A stretch of DNA of 21,454 nucleotides from Choristocarpus tenellus KU-1152 (GCA_964200185.2 CAXNAD020000341.1:1-21454), one strand, 5' to 3'; counted from the first letter of the stretch, positions 1 to 10,800 are shown. Numbers and translations are program-made. The notes: a model not told the origin generated them from the sequence alone.

Positions 1-166
1 AAGCCAAGCCCAAATGGACAAACAGGGCAAAACTTGTACTCTCTAAGATACTTTCACTCCTAAACATTTTGGAGTAGGAAAATGTCATAGAACAACCCAT
101 GGGAAGCCAATCCCCAAATGAACAAAAAGGGCAAAACTCGTACCCTCTAAGATACTTTCACTCACT
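1..166 (+). repeat. Imperfect direct repeat, about 105 bp period
   Basis: Positions 8-59 and 112-164 are two imperfect copies of one unit. Both contain AGGGCAAAACT followed by CTCTAAGATACTTTCACTC, with scattered substitutions. The linker contains TTTTGGAGTAGGAAAATG. The segment 62-166 recurs inverted near 3450-3565. No coding sequence is evident. It is probably the edge of a decayed repetitive element that starts outside the window. Confidence 0.75.
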
Positions 167-589
167 ACCTAATCATGAAATACTGCATCCATAGGGAAAT
201 TCCGATGAAAAGTGAAGGGACTCTCATCCTTCAGGGTACCCATCTTCCTACAGATGCTTCCCAGTTACCTGATCGTAGACATGTACTGCTGCACTTGCTC
301 TCCAGCTCTGAGGCATGTGCCAAGTATCCATACCATGTCTTCCGCATCCAGCAGCTGTGGTGGGACAGGGCCTTCGCTACCCCAAAGATCTGGTAGCTGC
401 GAGGCGGAATTCTGGGGAAAGGATTCGCCTTGCTAGCTCGAGTGGTTCCCCACACATCGACCCCTTGACCACACTGGCTTCTGATGAAATGCTAAGCCCA
501 TTGTGTATTTCCTTACAGGACTTGGATCTGCAGCGGTTTACTAGTGTACTAACAAACGCTACTCTCGTGGGATCGAATCTCTCGCCATG

Positions 590-643
590 GTTACACATCC
601 GTCAAAAGGCTTAACACGCCGCCAGGATACACAACCTCACACA
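590..643 (+). repeat. Direct repeat, copy 1 (partner 3158-3210)
   Basis: This copy has GTTACACATCCGTCAAAAGG and then TTAACACGCCGCCAGGATAC followed by ACAACCTCAC. The partner 2.57 kb downstream differs at only a few positions. ACAACCTCAC is immediately duplicated here (ACAACCTCACACAACCTCAC). GGTTTACTAGTGT lies about 50 bp upstream and is also present at about 3348, but there it lies on the other side of the repeat box. The order has therefore been shuffled. Confidence 0.8.
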
Positions 644-1403
644 ACCTCACGTAGTGGGGGCTAGACCAGAACTTTATGCGCCTTGGGTGCAACATAGCTC
701 AGGATGCCCACGAAGTCAAGTTTGAAGGCATCTCAGGAGGAGTCGTTGCCCGTGAATATAGGGAATTTCAATGTGCGTTCAATAACGAGGTTGTGAAGTT
801 ATCTAGTGAGGTATGGTAGGGAAGTGGGGGCAGTACAAGGCAAGGTCGGGAGAATTGGGTGTAGTATGTGTCGATCAAGTGTTGAGGCTCATAACTTGTT
901 GAAACCTGAATCGAATGCATCGTACATGTAGACAAAATGCATAGACTACTAGCGATGAGGAATCATGGTGTTGCAAAGCACCATTGAGTAAAATGCGTAG
1001 TCTGTGTTTTGGATAGATGTGATTGTGCTGCAAAGCACCTGTGTATTTATTCTGTTGTAACCTAGGTCATTCATCTCTCAGTCAAGAATGATGCGATGTG
1101 AATTCAGTCTTCTTGTTTGCTCAATCCAGAATGATGTCATGTTAATTCAGTGTTCTTTCGTGAGATACCCAACGAAAGAAGTCCATGCTCTGTGGGGAGG
1201 CTTGTCACCTTGGCCGGCAAGGGTTTCTTCGGATGTTTTTAACTCTGATTATATTACATCCAGATGTGTAACTGGTGCACTGTTTGCAGAGAGAGGTTGG
1301 TGTATTGTGAGAGATGAATGGCAGCCACGAAAGAAATAATAATCAACAATCAACGTACAACTGTCATCTTCAGCAGATAAGAAGAAAGAGTGAAAGAAAA
1401 ACA

Positions 1404-1430
1404 AACAACAGAACAACAGAACAACAGAAC
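1404..1430 (+). repeat. Simple tandem repeat (AACAACAG)3
   Basis: Three perfect units of AACAACAG at 1404-1411, 1412-1419 and 1420-1427 are followed by a partial unit, in an A-rich context. This is an ordinary microsatellite-like tract with no coding role visible. Confidence 0.9.
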
Positions 1431-2379
1431 AAACTTGAACCAATATGTGATGCAACTCAAGTGACGTATACTGTTCCTGCATGTGGGATGCATAGCGACT
1501 GTTCTGCACTACAGTGTTCTGATAGTAATTGATGTAATGTGACCAGCCCGAGTGGAAAAAAAACGACCTGACCGACCGTTCCAATACGGCCTAGTCCATT
1601 GCCATCGCTTATGTGGTGATGAACTTGTGACAGTAACGTCCAGAGCGTAACAGACCAATCAACAGTCAGTGTTGACTGGTGGAACTGTATCCTATCAACG
1701 AACAAGCAGAGGAGTAGCCTGTGTTTTAACAGCATGAGTGTGGTGAATGGGTCTTGAACCTAGGCAGGAAAGAATGCACTCAACACCCTGAATCAGTGCC
1801 TTCATTGAGACCCTCACCAGAAATCCTCCCAGGTCTATACCCGTATGTGGCAAAAGGTCTATGAGGATTCACCAGATCCACTATTCCTTTAGATGAAGGA
1901 AGGTTAAAAGTTGTACGGAGTCAAAGTAAACGAGAGGTACCCAGAGGTGCATTTTGAGAACGCTGAAAAATATTTGCAAATTCGACTTTTATTGCAAATA
2001 CATATAGGTGAATTGCACAAGATTTTTTTTTTATGTTTTAAATGAAAAACCGCCAAAACCTGGGGATCTTTTGCTTACTTTGACCCACAGCCCAGGTTGG
2101 GATCTTAAAAAGATGACTTACTAGTCCCACTTGTGTTCTGTCTCATCACCTCTAAGGTGTTACAAAAACCTCCTAGATAATTTTTGGCCCCTAGGGGACT
2201 TTATCAAGCAGCTATCTGGACAACTCCTCCCTTTCCACCTGCAGAATCAGTTCTACCACAGTAAGATTGTTCCAACAACTCAAGACCGGATCTGTCGGGG
2301 GTGGGAATCCTTCTCCATATACTTAAGAAGTATGTCTCTAACTCAGGGTCACCACCCTTTGGATATGAGAACTAAATCT

Positions 2380-2890
2380 CCTGGCCATGATGGGAATCAA
2401 CCGTGCCCTAGACGCTGATGGCTTTATCCTCCTTGGTGCTCCTATAGGTACTGTACCTTTGTCCAAGCCCATATATATGGCTGGAGCGCCGGAGAGGACA
2501 GGGTCATGGAATCTAACCATACAACCCAGAAAATAGAGGATAAACAAGCGGTATGACTCTCCCCAACTAGGCAGTGTGGTGAAGGTCACCACATCATGGC
2601 TAGTAAATTACCCGATAGCACATTCTATAAAGCAGCAGATGGACAACTTTTTTTTGTGGGCACCTGAGTGGATCATGAAAGTGGAAGACTCAACTGACGA
2701 AAACGTTTTCTAGGGAGGGTGTGCAATTAGGTATCTTCCTTTGGAGACACACCAACAGGTCCAAGCCCAGATGCCAACTAGTGCAGATGGTTTTGGCCTG
2801 TCCTCCATGATCCATCTCCAACATCCTCCCCACCCACCTAGCCAGATAGCAAGGTCCCTGGTAATAAATTTGTTGAGTCATCCGCTCCAG
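2380..2890 (+). pseudogene. Degenerate LINE-type reverse transcriptase relic
   Basis: Translation from about 2389 gives MGINRALDADGFILLGAPIG. This resembles the conserved 'VLG.PIG' block that follows the catalytic core of non-LTR reverse transcriptases. An in-frame stop follows near 2540. About 320 bp further, another frame gives QMPTSADGFGLSSM (about 2771-2812), like the 'LP...GG(L/F)GL.S' block near the C-terminus of the same family. The two blocks have the expected order and strand, but stops and frame changes break the reading. No YxDD catalytic motif is seen. The relic fits the repetitive surroundings. Identification is from motif resemblance only, so confidence is moderate to low. Confidence 0.4.
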
Positions 2891-3157
2891 TGTTACCATA
2901 CAGGCCATGGGATTACCAATCCACACGATCCTATTTGCTGGAGTCCTCACTAAGAACCTGGCTGCGATTATTAACCAAAGCTGGCTGAGTAGACTGGGGT
3001 GGTATAACCTCTCCAGTACAATCTTCCTATGTCCACACATTGGCAAGCTCGCGGTGCAAGAAGGACGTGAAGATGGGCCTAGTACAAGATCACCCGTCTT
3101 GTCAATCAGGTCCGCTTCGGTATCCTTCTATTGCAACACAGGAAACCTCCCTGCGGT

Positions 3158-3210
3158 GTTACACAACCGTCAAAAGGATTAACACGCCGCCATGATACAC
3201 AACCTCACAT
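3158..3210 (+). repeat. Direct repeat, copy 2 (partner 590-643)
   Basis: This copy has GTTACACAACCGTCAAAAGG and then TTAACACGCCGCCATGATAC followed by ACAACCTCAC. It is nearly identical to 590-643 and in the same orientation. It lies downstream of the reverse-transcriptase relic, so the two copies bracket that relic. Confidence 0.8.
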
Positions 3211-3980
3211 TAGTAACTGCCACGCCGAAGTTGGTCACTGATTAGAGGGATGGCAACCCTCGGGCGAAACCTCATCATCAAGTCTAATAGCTTACGATCC
3301 CTGGGATTAGCTTTTGTTAGCTGACTACCTGCTCGGTAGACACAGGGGTTTACTAGTGTTATAACACATGCCATAGGTGGATGTCCGGTACGGCTTGTTC
3401 CACAATGTTTCGAAAACTAATACCAACACGACCTATGTTTGTCACAGGCGATGAGAGTGAAAGTATTTTGGAGAGTCCAAGTTTTGCCCTGTTTCTCCGT
3501 TGTTTAGGGCTTGACTTCCCACGTTTTTTTAAATGGCATTTTCCTACTCCAAAACATTATCACGCCAGGCAGAGGGGGGTGTACACGTTCGTTACAATCT
3601 TCTACGCCTTAGTCCACCTTAAACCATATCGAAGTGTTTGCACTTGGGAATGTCTTCGGAATGGTCTTCTTCCCAGTCCCCAAATTTGTCTGAACCAACA
3701 CTTCTTTCGTAAGAGTCGGGGGGTCAAGGCTGGGACTTCCTCTCCTAACCACTTCAAGAATCCAGGCCCCGCCACATCCTTGTATGTTTGCGTTGTTAAG
3801 GCATGTCTCTCATTCCGTGAAACTGTGGTTCCGCATTCCTTCACGGACCTCGCCGCATAGGCGATGGGAACGGCTTGGTACGACTTCAAATGAGGGACCG
3901 TCATCTGTGAACAGCATGAGAGCACAGCACTCAACTCGAAGCCTAGACCCGTAACTGCATCCTCATAAGCCATGATTCAG
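3211..3980. other. Repeat-derived stretch, no supported gene
   Basis: Both strands carry open frames: 159 codons on + at 3381-3860 and 123 codons on - at 3973-3602. They overlap one another and I recognise neither. The + frame crosses the inverted copy of the leftmost repeat, so it is unlikely to be a gene. The minus frame could be another worn transposon fragment, but no motif supports that. Confidence 0.4.
3450..3565 (-). repeat. Inverted copy of the 62-166 repeat
   Basis: Read on the minus strand, this segment gives TTTTGGAGTAGGAAAATG, then GGGAAGTCAAGCCC, ACAGGGCAAAACTTGGACTC and ATACTTTCACTC. The same blocks occur in the same order on the plus strand at 62-166, with many substitutions between. 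The two arms face each other across about 3.3 kb that includes the reverse-transcriptase relic. Confidence 0.7.
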
Positions 3981-4226
3981 TGCTTAAGAATTTTGTATCG
4001 GTATTGGCTATCCATAGATGTAACGGTGGAATGTTGTGATGGTAATAATGAGACGTTTTGTACAATAAATGGCGTTCCCATGGTCAAAATAATATATATA
4101 TATATATAGATGTGATATTTGATAGTGGTGAAGTAACTGATTAGTGGTTTCCACGCAATGTCTTATAGTATTCTTATGTTTAGGACATTTTATATACACA
4201 TATGTATATATTGCTTCATTATACAG
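3981..4226. other. AT-rich spacer with TA microsatellite
   Basis: AT-rich spacer with a short (TA)n tract near 4091-4107 and another TA-rich run near 4190-4210. No gene is visible. Confidence 0.5.
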
Positions 4227-4335
4227 TATCAGATATGACAAGAGCCGTAAAGTTGTAGCACAAGGACTGAAGTCTCTCCCGGCTGAAGCCGAGGTTTTTA
4301 ACCAAAAAGGGGACTATAAATTAGTATCATTTTAA
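4227..4335 (+). CDS. Possible orphan 3' terminal exon (unidentified)
   Basis: After a good acceptor (CATTATACAG, ending 4226) an open frame reads to TAA at 4333-4335. Its end translates as KSLPAEAEVFNQKGDYKLVSF without its first residue. The codons look more protein-like than the flanking AT-rich DNA. I do not recognise the product, and no upstream exon can be joined to it because the sequence to the left is repeat debris. It could be the last exon of a gene truncated by transposon activity, or chance. It is too short to decide. Confidence 0.25.
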
Positions 4336-4391
4336 ACCACCTTAGCATGTACACTTATAATACATCACGTTGAATGCCTTTGCATAATCTC

Positions 4392-4451
4392 TATATAGTT
4401 TTCATTGGTTTCCCCCTGACACATCTGCAAAATGTCAGAGGGCATAATAAT
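4392..4451 (-). repeat. 60 bp hairpin repeat, copy 1
   Basis: Read on the minus strand, this starts ATTATTATGCCCTCTGACAT and ends AACCAATGAAAACTATATA. The internal arms CCCTCTGACA and TGTCAGGGGG pair in 9 of 10 positions around an 11 bp loop. All 60 bases are identical to 21389-21448. TA-rich flanks are shared as well. The element ends 316 bp upstream of the methyltransferase start codon. Read toward that gene it presents ATTGG, an inverted CCAAT box. Confidence 0.9.
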
Positions 4452-4767
4452 ATAATATATATATAGTACAACTCCCACAACCGTCCTGTTCTCTTTTTCC
4501 CATCAGGATCTTCAATGAAAAGCAAACCAAACGGCAAAAAAAAATCCTTCATATATAAAGAGTTGTAGTTAATGAAGATGTGAAAAAAATCTTGTTTCTT
4601 CATTAGGACTACAAAAAGTTATGTTACATTTAATTCCAAATCTAAGAAGTACATCACGACACCTTTGACATGACACCTTATTTTCGAACGCTATTGTTGA
4701 TCAACCAACAAAGGCACAGGAATTCCCACACACACTATTGTACCCATACTTTACTGCATACCTTCAG
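4452..4767. other. Upstream region of the methyltransferase gene
   Basis: AT-rich, with poly(A) runs (4536-4544, 4584-4590). No start-site motif can be called with confidence. The methyltransferase reading frame is open upstream of its ATG to about 4738, but there is no earlier ATG in frame. Confidence 0.4.
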
Positions 4768-7700
4768 ATGAAGGTACCCGATGTGATTGTTTTATGGGTG
4801 GCAGCATTGCTATCGAAGCCACCTGCAGTAGTCAAAGCATTCGTGCCACCCCGCCCCGTCGTGTCTAGACCGCATCGCATTTTTGGGGTCAACACGGAAC
4901 GCACGAACCAGGAGGTTAAGGACCTTCCAGATTCGCAAGACCTTGCCGGCGTTGTGAGCAAGTACCCCCGTCTACTGGAAAAAGTCAAAGACAACATAAT
5001 GGAGGGAAATGCGGGCGAGCGGGGAGAAGAGTTCGCACTTGCCCAGGGAGCTATCTTGCTCTGTCTTACCATTGGAAGCGTACGTAATCTTCCCTCGCTT
5101 TGTTTGCCAGGGAATAAACATAGGAACCAAAGCCCAGGCCCCACCCATCAGACACTAGGCAATGCTATCATTGGTATAATTGAGAATTCTGTTGTCTATT
5201 GATACCAACATCGTATTTCCTTCCCTTCTCTCATTTGATGTATACACCACGCCATGGCTGAATTGCTCTACACTTTCTTACCCCTTGTGTCACGAGTAGG
5301 TGCCTCTGGTGGGCAATATTTTGGAGTTTATCGCTGGTCCAGGGATGATGGCGGGCGGTATTGGCTTAGGTGCAGCTGGACTGGTGGGGCTCGGAGGGAG
5401 TTTGTCACCATGGCCAGCCCCAGTGGATGATAACGAACTTCAGAAGTCTGGGGCCTTTGGATTGATGCGGCACCCAACCTACACGGGTGAGTTAAGAATC
5501 CGATACCTGTTACGGGTGGATTGCGTTCTTGTTGTTTGCCTTAGCTGCTGTGCTAACCTTACAGGTGCTTCTTCTGGCAACAGTACTCTGATTTACTCTA
5601 CTAGCGATTGGTCGAGTCACCCAGTCATGTACCATACTTCCGTCGTTGCTCCCAACCTCTTTCTCGATGTGTGCCTCAATATGTGAGACTTTCAACGGTA
5701 TGACAAGGGTTAGAGGGGTGTGGGAGGGAACATGTCCGCCACAGATTTGGTGAAAGTTGGAAAACTCCATTAAGAAAAATGCCCCTTCAGTGGGTCATGT
5801 TGTGCGGAAAGATCCGCAATTTAGTGAAGGCTCAAGGGTAGAGTATGAAGCGAAATCAAGTGTTTCTATTAAAGAATAAACTACAGAACGTTACATTCCT
5901 GTGTTAATCCTTTGGTGATACTATAGTACAGTTTCAAATTTGACCAGACGTCAAATATGGTTGAAATACTTTTGTGCCAATGGAACAGACACACATGAGG
6001 ATGATAACAATCAGCATTGGCTTAGATGCAGCTATGTATGACATTATTTGTCATCAGCACTCATGGGACCTTGGGCATTGTTGAATATCGTGATCACTCC
6101 ATATATACACATATATGTACATCAAGACACATCTTAAGTGAGCTTTCCTCACGTAAATGCCACGAGCCTGCTAGGAAACTGTAAAAAAGTTTTCACAAAA
6201 CTTGGCACTTTTTTACATTTATAGCATGTGGGAATCTGTCACGCATGCATGGGCCTTTCACATGCAATTCAGACATGATTGCATATGTACACCTTAGTAT
6301 GGTATTGGTAGGAATGAGGAGGGTTCATTCAATACTAGTACTACAATCTGTACAAAATCGTAACAAGACTGTGAAGCAGGTACCCATCGCCACCTAATAG
6401 AGAGATGTAGCAACTGATACAGCTATCTATCAACCAATTCCTGACCAATTCATCAGTAAGAAAAAACGTGAAGAGTCATAACATCAACAGGCATTCGTGC
6501 AGCAATCCACTGCTGGTACTGTGACCCTACTCCACACCTTGGAATTTGATTGATTACCAGGCCTGATAATGTTTGCACTAGGACTGGGTGTTGCTACGGA
6601 CTCTCCTTCGCGTATTCTATTGACAGCGCTTCTTTGGTGAGTGGCGCATGTCTAAATGATTGCAGGGAGCATAGTGGAGAAAATTAGTGAAGGGGGGGGG
6701 GAACATATTGTCTGAAAAACATTTTTCCAACCTCTTCAGCTGAAGTTGAAAGTGCAATTATTATTTGAAGTAAATACTGCACTAGATTGTTCGAAGTACA
6801 TGCTAAAGCACAGCGTTTTGGAGGTCCCAATACCTTTTTTATGCTCAGATTTTTACACTATCAGCACTAGAAGGGGCACTCACAACAACAGCTATTCCCA
6901 TCATTCTTGTTGCATCTGGAAGTATCTTTGCCACCGTTCCCCAATCTCATTCCTCATCGACCTGGATGTGTGTTGGGCGTATGGTGACCTTGCCTTGGAC
7001 CTCATGCCAATGAATCCAGTAGTCACTTGTGTTATTTAGCTTAAACCTGGTGCAGTTGAGGATCTGTGGTGTGATCTATCCTCTGCAGTGCAGCTAAGTT
7101 TGCTATGATGCCAAAAGGCTGAATGCATTGTCTTCTCAAAGTCTCACCGCTTTGAATTGACCATGATATGTTGTGCATTGGTTGTTATGCTTCCATGTTG
7201 GAGCATGAAAGTGTACTAGTATAAGCTCTGCTTACAGATTTTTCATTCGGCAGGTTCCCAAAACAAGCTTCAAGGGAAGCATTCTTATGATAGATTAATC
7301 GCGTTCCCTCTTCCATGTGACATATTGAAGGTGGTTTAGGATTGTTGAGAGTTTAAGAAGGGCTACCCTGAACTACTCACACCTCGTACCTCATGTATGT
7401 GTGCACTCAAGGAGACTCTCTAAAGAGGAAAGATTCCCTTGCTAACCATGACCAAACGTTACTGTGAATAAGAGAAGTATAGTAGAATGTGATGTATTGA
7501 GATTAAGGGACTTAGACGGACAAAAACATTATGTTGACTCAATGTGTATGTAGGTATCCTATTGATTCAAATGTTGATTTTCATACATAACCCCAACCTC
7601 ATCAATCTTGGCACTCACTATATGTCCATATATCCTGTCCTAACGTACATAGCTCAGTAGTTTGAATTACACTTCGGTGCAGTATATACTGCACTTTCAA

Positions 7701-7847
7701 GTATTTGTCAATTGCTGTACATATTTCTACAGTTATGTGCTGGACAAGAAGGCCATCAAAGAGGAGGCTATGCTCGTGGAGAAGCATGGTGTAGCCTACC
7801 AAGACTACCAGAAGGCCGTGGCAAAGTTTGTCCCTAGAGTATACTGA
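4768..7847 (+). CDS. Isoprenylcysteine methyltransferase-like membrane protein, predicted plastid-targeted
   Basis: Four exons are supported by reading frame and GT-AG borders: 4768-5079, 5300-5486, 6561-6636 and 7733-7847. They sum to 690 nt and 229 residues. The family signature is RHPTYTG (residues 161-167, the RHPxYxG cofactor-binding motif of ICMT and phospholipid methyltransferases), which spans the exon 2/3 junction. It is followed by hydrophobic LIMFALGLGVA, a second hydrophobic stretch, and the terminal block KEEAMLVEKHG...Y..Y with FVP, typical of the family C-terminus. Exon 2 also holds a Gly-rich membrane segment and LSPWPAPVDDNEL. The N-terminus has a hydrophobic signal (VIVLWVAALL) and then VVKAF-VPPRP, resembling the ASAFAP cleavage site of diatom plastid preproteins. 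These proteins transfer methyl groups from S-adenosylmethionine. The substrate is unknown and is probably not a prenylated CAAX protein if the enzyme is in the plastid. Confidence 0.85.
5487..6560 (+). other. Intron 2 of the methyltransferase gene (1,074 bp)
   Basis: The donor is G|GTGAGT and the acceptor is TTACCAG|G. Splicing restores RHPTYTG exactly. A piece near 6017-6035 (CATTGGCTTAGATGCAGCT) closely matches exon 2 at about 5360. TA-rich palindromes (ATATATACACATATATGTAC) occur near 6100-6121. No independent gene is visible. Confidence 0.7.
6637..7732 (+). other. Intron 3 of the methyltransferase gene (1,096 bp)
   Basis: The donor is TTG|GTGAGT and the acceptor is TTTCTACAG|T. Splicing joins a Cys codon (TG+T) to YVLDKK in the correct family register. 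A G9 run lies near 6693-6701. The 97-codon open frame at 6746-7039 has no recognisable motif and is taken as chance. Confidence 0.7.
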
Positions 7848-10800
7848 TATCTCAACCTACTCACAGTTGCGCCACAGGATGGGGTGTGGTATTTTCTTCT
7901 CCTGTTGTGTTGCTTATTGGTTACAAGGAGGGGTATGCTGAAACCTCACCGTTGCTGGAGAGGTAGACAGGTGGAGTCAGGGAAAGTATTCAGCGTAGAA
8001 CGCGATGGTCAAGGTAGAATCTTTCTTATATGGCAGGCAGAGGGGGAGATAGAAAAGCTGGCTATCATTAGAGGGTGGATCTTAGTGTAGTAATGGTACC
8101 ACATGGCTTACTTGTATTTGGGAAAATTTGTCGGAAGTATGGAATCTCTCAGTAGGAGGAAGGAATGTCTCTATCATGTTCATCAAACAGATGCGTAAGT
8201 GGCAGATTAGCAATGGGCAAGACAAGAAGTAATGAGTTATGTGGACCTCAACTCAATAGAAGAAACAAGTATATTATCGTTATTATCTCGTGTAACGGTT
8301 TGTCCTCAGTATAGCCTTTTTTTGTTTCTCTGTATGCCAAGAAAAAGGATCAGTTTGAACAGTTTTGTCCACTAGGTAAGACCTTTGTAGGTTTGTATAC
8401 TTGTGGAGACCATCGTAGATAGCTCATGCATCATGATTCATGGATAGCAAGCAAGAAACACCACTTGTAATATTTGATCTTGAGCTCAACACCGAACTAT
8501 GGAAGTAGTGATTGAAGGTTGGTTATTCGTGGATTGGGAAACGCTTCGCCCAAAGTAGTAGTATTTTCTTGTGTCCATGATATTCTACATTGATGGCATG
8601 CACAAAGTAGGCAGCCGGTTCCAACTTTACAAAGCATGTACATTTTGTTATTTTTTTAATTGCTCCCTTATTAGTCTCGGGTCTAAATTGTCACCCATTT
8701 CATGGAGGGAGCGAAGGTATCCTGTATGCTTGCAGGTGCCTTGACCAATGACTAGAGTGGTGGATGTTCCTGGTGGGCTACATTACAGGTCGGAGCTCTT
8801 CTGCTGTTTGAAGTTGTCCCAGCAAAAATCAATTCAATGTCCAACATGACAGGGAACAGAATTATTATGTAAAAATATCATGGGAAATCGCCATAGACAG
8901 CTAAACATTGTTACTTCCACAATGATACCGATACAAGCGCATTGTCCAGTGACAAGGTTAGTATGACTTGGCGGCTCAGAGGGTGTTGTGAAGAATTTGT
9001 GTTGGTGTATGCAACTATAGGGGGCAGTAAATTACGGGGAAGGTGGGTGGATTGCGTTTGGTTGACCGAGAGAGGGAATGGCAGGGGTCAAGAGGGGGGG
9101 TTTCTCCTCCCTGTTCTGATTGACACAGTCTTGACATTTAGTGCACACTGGCTAGATCAGAGCCCAGCATGCCACGCTAGACCTGAATTACTTTTGTTGG
9201 CAACAATTGCAGGTCAAGCTTTGGGACTGGACTGGATGTGACATTAATTCGAGGTAGATCCACAAATCATTTGCGGTAAGTATTCTTATTTTATTTTTCT
9301 CATCCACGCAGGCAAATCGTTTGAACTGATGCTGAACAGAGGAAGCATAGAGTAATATGGCACACTTCAGAAAACGCACTGCTCAACGCTAACATTTGCC
9401 CTGGAATATTTGGTCATATTCAGCTAATGTCATTATCCATGACAGTGTTTGGGCAGTCTTGCTCTGTAATGTAGGTCATCACATCAGGACAATGTTCACG
9501 GACTAAATGCCTTAGTATGCCTGTTGTCAGGCCAACATTCGGGGCTGCTTCCATTTCTTTGATCCTTTTATGTGGAAAGCAACAAGTGGAAGAGATTTGG
9601 CAAAAGAAAGTAGAAACAATGCAAACAGTGCGCACTCGGAATGTCTGTTGTCCGGGAACGCTCAGAAACATTTGATCCGTCCGTAACGTTCTTTGTCCTG
9701 GACAATAGTTGGATTCTGTGCTCTTTACACATCCTTTTGTCCTGGGCAATGTTGGGGGTTGTTTGGTCGATAACTAACGTCTGTTCTTCAACAAACAATT
9801 GATGAGTCGATTTGGTTCAATCGTGTTGTCCGTTGTCTGGACAGTAGTCCAGAATGAAACTCGAGAATCTTAAGTTGTCTTCTGCAAGCGTTGCTCTTGT
9901 CCAGTATGTAATATGTTAGTGTTAGAGGTACCTATCATCACTACTCCTCATTGATTCTGGACAATGTATATACGCACATACTTGTGCAGAAATTACCACG
10001 GTCAATGTTCCGTCCTGTCTGTGGTGGTGTTGATGCATGTTGCGGTGGTACCATACCCACCCCTGATAACACAGTGTAATTGTTGTACTTCCAATTATGT
10101 ACTATAATTACATTATTACAAGTTTATTTTTTGTAGAGGAGTCACACAACAAGATGGGAGCCTCCTTATCCCATGGTCTCACTTCTCACTACACACACAC
10201 ATCCATCCATGGTTATGAATGAATCTGCCATATGTACGTGGAGACTTTGGGTCTCGAGACTTAGATGATTCATCTGCTGCATGTCCTCCCACACACAAGA
10301 CTATGACGCTAAAGCCATTCTTAACAAACATGGGCAATAGTCTATCTGTGAAATTAGCTACAAGAGATGGTGCTTTGTCCGTGGGAAAAGAGTATAGCAA
10401 GGTGTGTAAGTCAGAATTTTATTGCGAGTCACTCAGCAGCCTGAGATTCTTGGGTTGTGACACATCTAGCTGCATGTACAGTGTGAATGTGGCTTTGATT
10501 GCATTGCGATTCTGCATGATCATGCAACTTTCATACACGACTTCTTCTGATTTGCAACATTACATATTTTACCCACTCAACTCGTTCATTTAGAGTACAC
10601 CCTTAGTGGTAGCAAATGAGTATTGACAATGCTGCAGGCTCACCAAAATAGGTACGCACTTAATAGTAACACTTGGGTCCAATGCCACCCTGTGCAACCT
10701 TCACTACACTCCTTACAGAGATTCTGGCATTGCAAGTTTATAGTGTGGGCACTATCCCACAAAGTGTTGGCACAGAGACCATGAAAATGAGTGTCGGATG

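Larger units (their letters stand above)
167..2370. other. Noncoding repeat-rich stretch
   Basis: No convincing gene is visible on either strand. The open frames here are short, overlap each other and match no family I recognise. The stretch holds one arm of a direct repeat (590-643), a period-8 simple repeat (1404-1430), and a short translation resembling exon 2 of the methyltransferase gene (about 1190-1230). Together with the reverse-transcriptase relic that follows, it reads as transposable-element debris. Confidence 0.5.

Noticed and set aside
565-590. GGGATCGAATCTC resembling a tRNA T-loop
   Set aside because: No matching acceptor stem, anticodon stem or D-arm could be found around it.
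4008-4241. Minus-strand open frame rich in Tyr and Ile
   Set aside because: It is produced by TA microsatellite sequence.
5080-5202. Read-through of methyltransferase exon 1 to a stop at 5202
   Set aside because: Using the GTACGT donor at 5080 and the acceptor at 5299 joins SLTIG-type membrane sequence to VPLVGNILEF, fitting the family. The read-through tail does not.
8942-9241. 99-codon plus-strand open frame
   Set aside because: Low-information composition, no motif, no splice context and no neighbouring exons.
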